NCBI GenBank assembly: GCA_013695075.1
Contig: JACDBE010000098.1
Location: 1 to 12,679 of the forward strand
Source: Acidimicrobiia bacterium
GTDB taxonomy: Bacteria > Actinomycetota > Acidimicrobiia > Spongiisociales > UBA5794
Direction: 5' to 3'
Length of the DNA: 12,679 bases
Position numbers and translations under genes: made by a program. Numbering within the stretch: the first letter of the stretch is position 1; the number at the start of each line of letters is the position of its first letter. The notes beneath the pieces are model-generated. The model worked only from the letters and a program-made list of their open reading frames with translations, was not told the origin of the DNA and made no database searches. Shown one piece after another: positions 12,463-12,679 of this stretch.

Positions 12463-12549
12463 TCACAGCGAACCGAACCACACTGCGGCGGCGACCACGA
12501 TGGCCAGCCCGGTCACCAGGGCGGCAAGGATGAGGTAACGGGTCTGCAC
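12463..12549 (-). CDS. Possible 28-residue single-pass membrane peptide
   Basis: A GTG-initiated ORF beginning two bases past the mature 3' end of tRNA-Leu and stopping four bases before the dehydrogenase ATG. It opens with VQTRY, then about 20 uninterrupted hydrophobic residues, then WFGSL. The single clean helix preceded by an Arg looks like a small membrane peptide rather than a frame accident, and it fills the whole gap between tRNA and gene. No Shine-Dalgarno is visible, and its start would lie in the tRNA trailer, so translation would need tRNA processing or re-initiation. It may be a chance ORF in GC-rich DNA. Confidence 0.35.
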   Translation of the reverse strand: MQTRYLILAALVTGLAIVVAAAVWFGSL

Positions 12550-12551
12550 GG

Positions 12552-12633
12552 TGCGGGCGGAGGGACTCGAACCCCCACGGGCTATGCCCACCAGGTCCTA
12601 AGCCTGGCGCGTCTACCGTTTCGCCACGCCCGC
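12552..12633 (-). tRNA. tRNA-Leu, anticodon UAG
   Basis: The minus strand folds into a class II tRNA of 82 nt. The 7-bp acceptor pairs 12633-12627 (GCGGGCG) with 12559-12553 (CGCCCGC), with discriminator A at 12552. The D arm follows (GCG/CGC stem with GGTAGA in the loop), then the anticodon stem CCAGG/CCTGG with loop CTTAGGA giving anticodon UAG, a long variable arm with GGGC/GCCC, and the T arm with TTCGAGT. The discriminator A and long variable arm confirm leucine identity. The genomic 3' flank is CCG, so the final A of CCA is not encoded. Confidence 0.95.
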
Positions 12634-12635
12634 GT

Positions 12636-12671
12636 GCATTGTTGTCAGCACCGGCCATTGTGCCAGCACCG
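12636..12671 (-). promoter_or_regulatory. tRNA-Leu promoter region with a tandem 18-bp repeat
   Basis: On the minus strand two head-to-tail 18-base units lie directly upstream of the tRNA: CGGTGCTGGCACAATGGC (12671-12654) and CGGTGCTGACAACAATGC (12653-12636). The first contains CACAAT (12662-12657), a plausible -10 giving a start near 12650 and a leader of about 17 nt; the copy in the second unit is too close to the tRNA. The -35 would lie at or beyond the window edge. Confidence 0.45.
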
Positions 12672-12679
12672 AGGGTGAC

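Noticed and set aside
12458..12658. A 66-codon minus-strand open frame spanning tRNA-Leu
   Set aside because: It runs through the tRNA gene and has Arg/Gly/Pro/His shadow composition; the tRNA explains the sequence.

Overview
This window is about 12.7 kb of uniformly high-GC DNA with densely packed genes, many GTG starts, four-base stop/start overlaps and several apparently leaderless promoters. Together with the gene set (SufC/SufS, a cobalamin-dependent acyl-CoA mutase, a short FadE-like acyl-CoA dehydrogenase, a BdbC-type DsbB), this suggests an actinobacterium. The style of the unrecognised proteins makes me think of the Acidimicrobiia, but that lineage guess is inference. I see no insertion sequence, integrase, CRISPR array, rRNA or compositional break; this looks like ordinary chromosome.

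Layout. (1) At the left edge, on the minus strand, is the N-terminal half of an FAD-dependent halogenase-like oxidoreductase with its own promoter and RBS. (2) Minus strand, 766-3151: a two-gene unit of a polytopic membrane protein followed by a secreted, C-terminally anchored SGNH-hydrolase-like protein. (3) Minus strand, 3211-5198: a sufC-sufS pair for Fe-S cluster assembly, apparently transcribed from a leaderless promoter with a perfect palindrome in its spacer, and ending in a strong hairpin before the membrane-protein gene. (4) A divergent pair: a metallo-beta-lactamase-fold hydrolase (minus) and an acyl-CoA dehydrogenase (plus), with three phased GACCT repeats and a dyad around the dehydrogenase -10 between them. 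(5) Minus strand, 7116-8452: a thiol-oxidation pair, a DsbB/BdbC-like quinone-linked oxidase overlapping by 4 nt a membrane-anchored thioredoxin-fold protein with a CPHC site. (6) Plus strand, 8509-10858: a tight three-gene operon of a small membrane-anchored protein, an isobutyryl-CoA-mutase-type large subunit, and a 69-residue protein. (7) Minus strand, from the right edge: tRNA-Leu(UAG), a possible 28-residue membrane peptide, a D-arginine-dehydrogenase-like FAD oxidoreductase and a small unrecognised protein.

The most useful readings are specificity inferences. The mutase carries Phe78/Gln196 where methylmalonyl-CoA mutases carry Tyr/Arg, so it should act on a non-carboxylated branched acyl-CoA. 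The D-amino-acid dehydrogenase homologue has lost the Glu and His that select cationic substrates in the Pseudomonas enzyme. The regulatory DNA is also patterned: three starts sit exactly six bases after a TANNNT hexamer, consistent with leaderless mRNAs. I found no convincing evidence of a wholly new multi-gene system; the least explained unit is the mutase operon with its two small companions.
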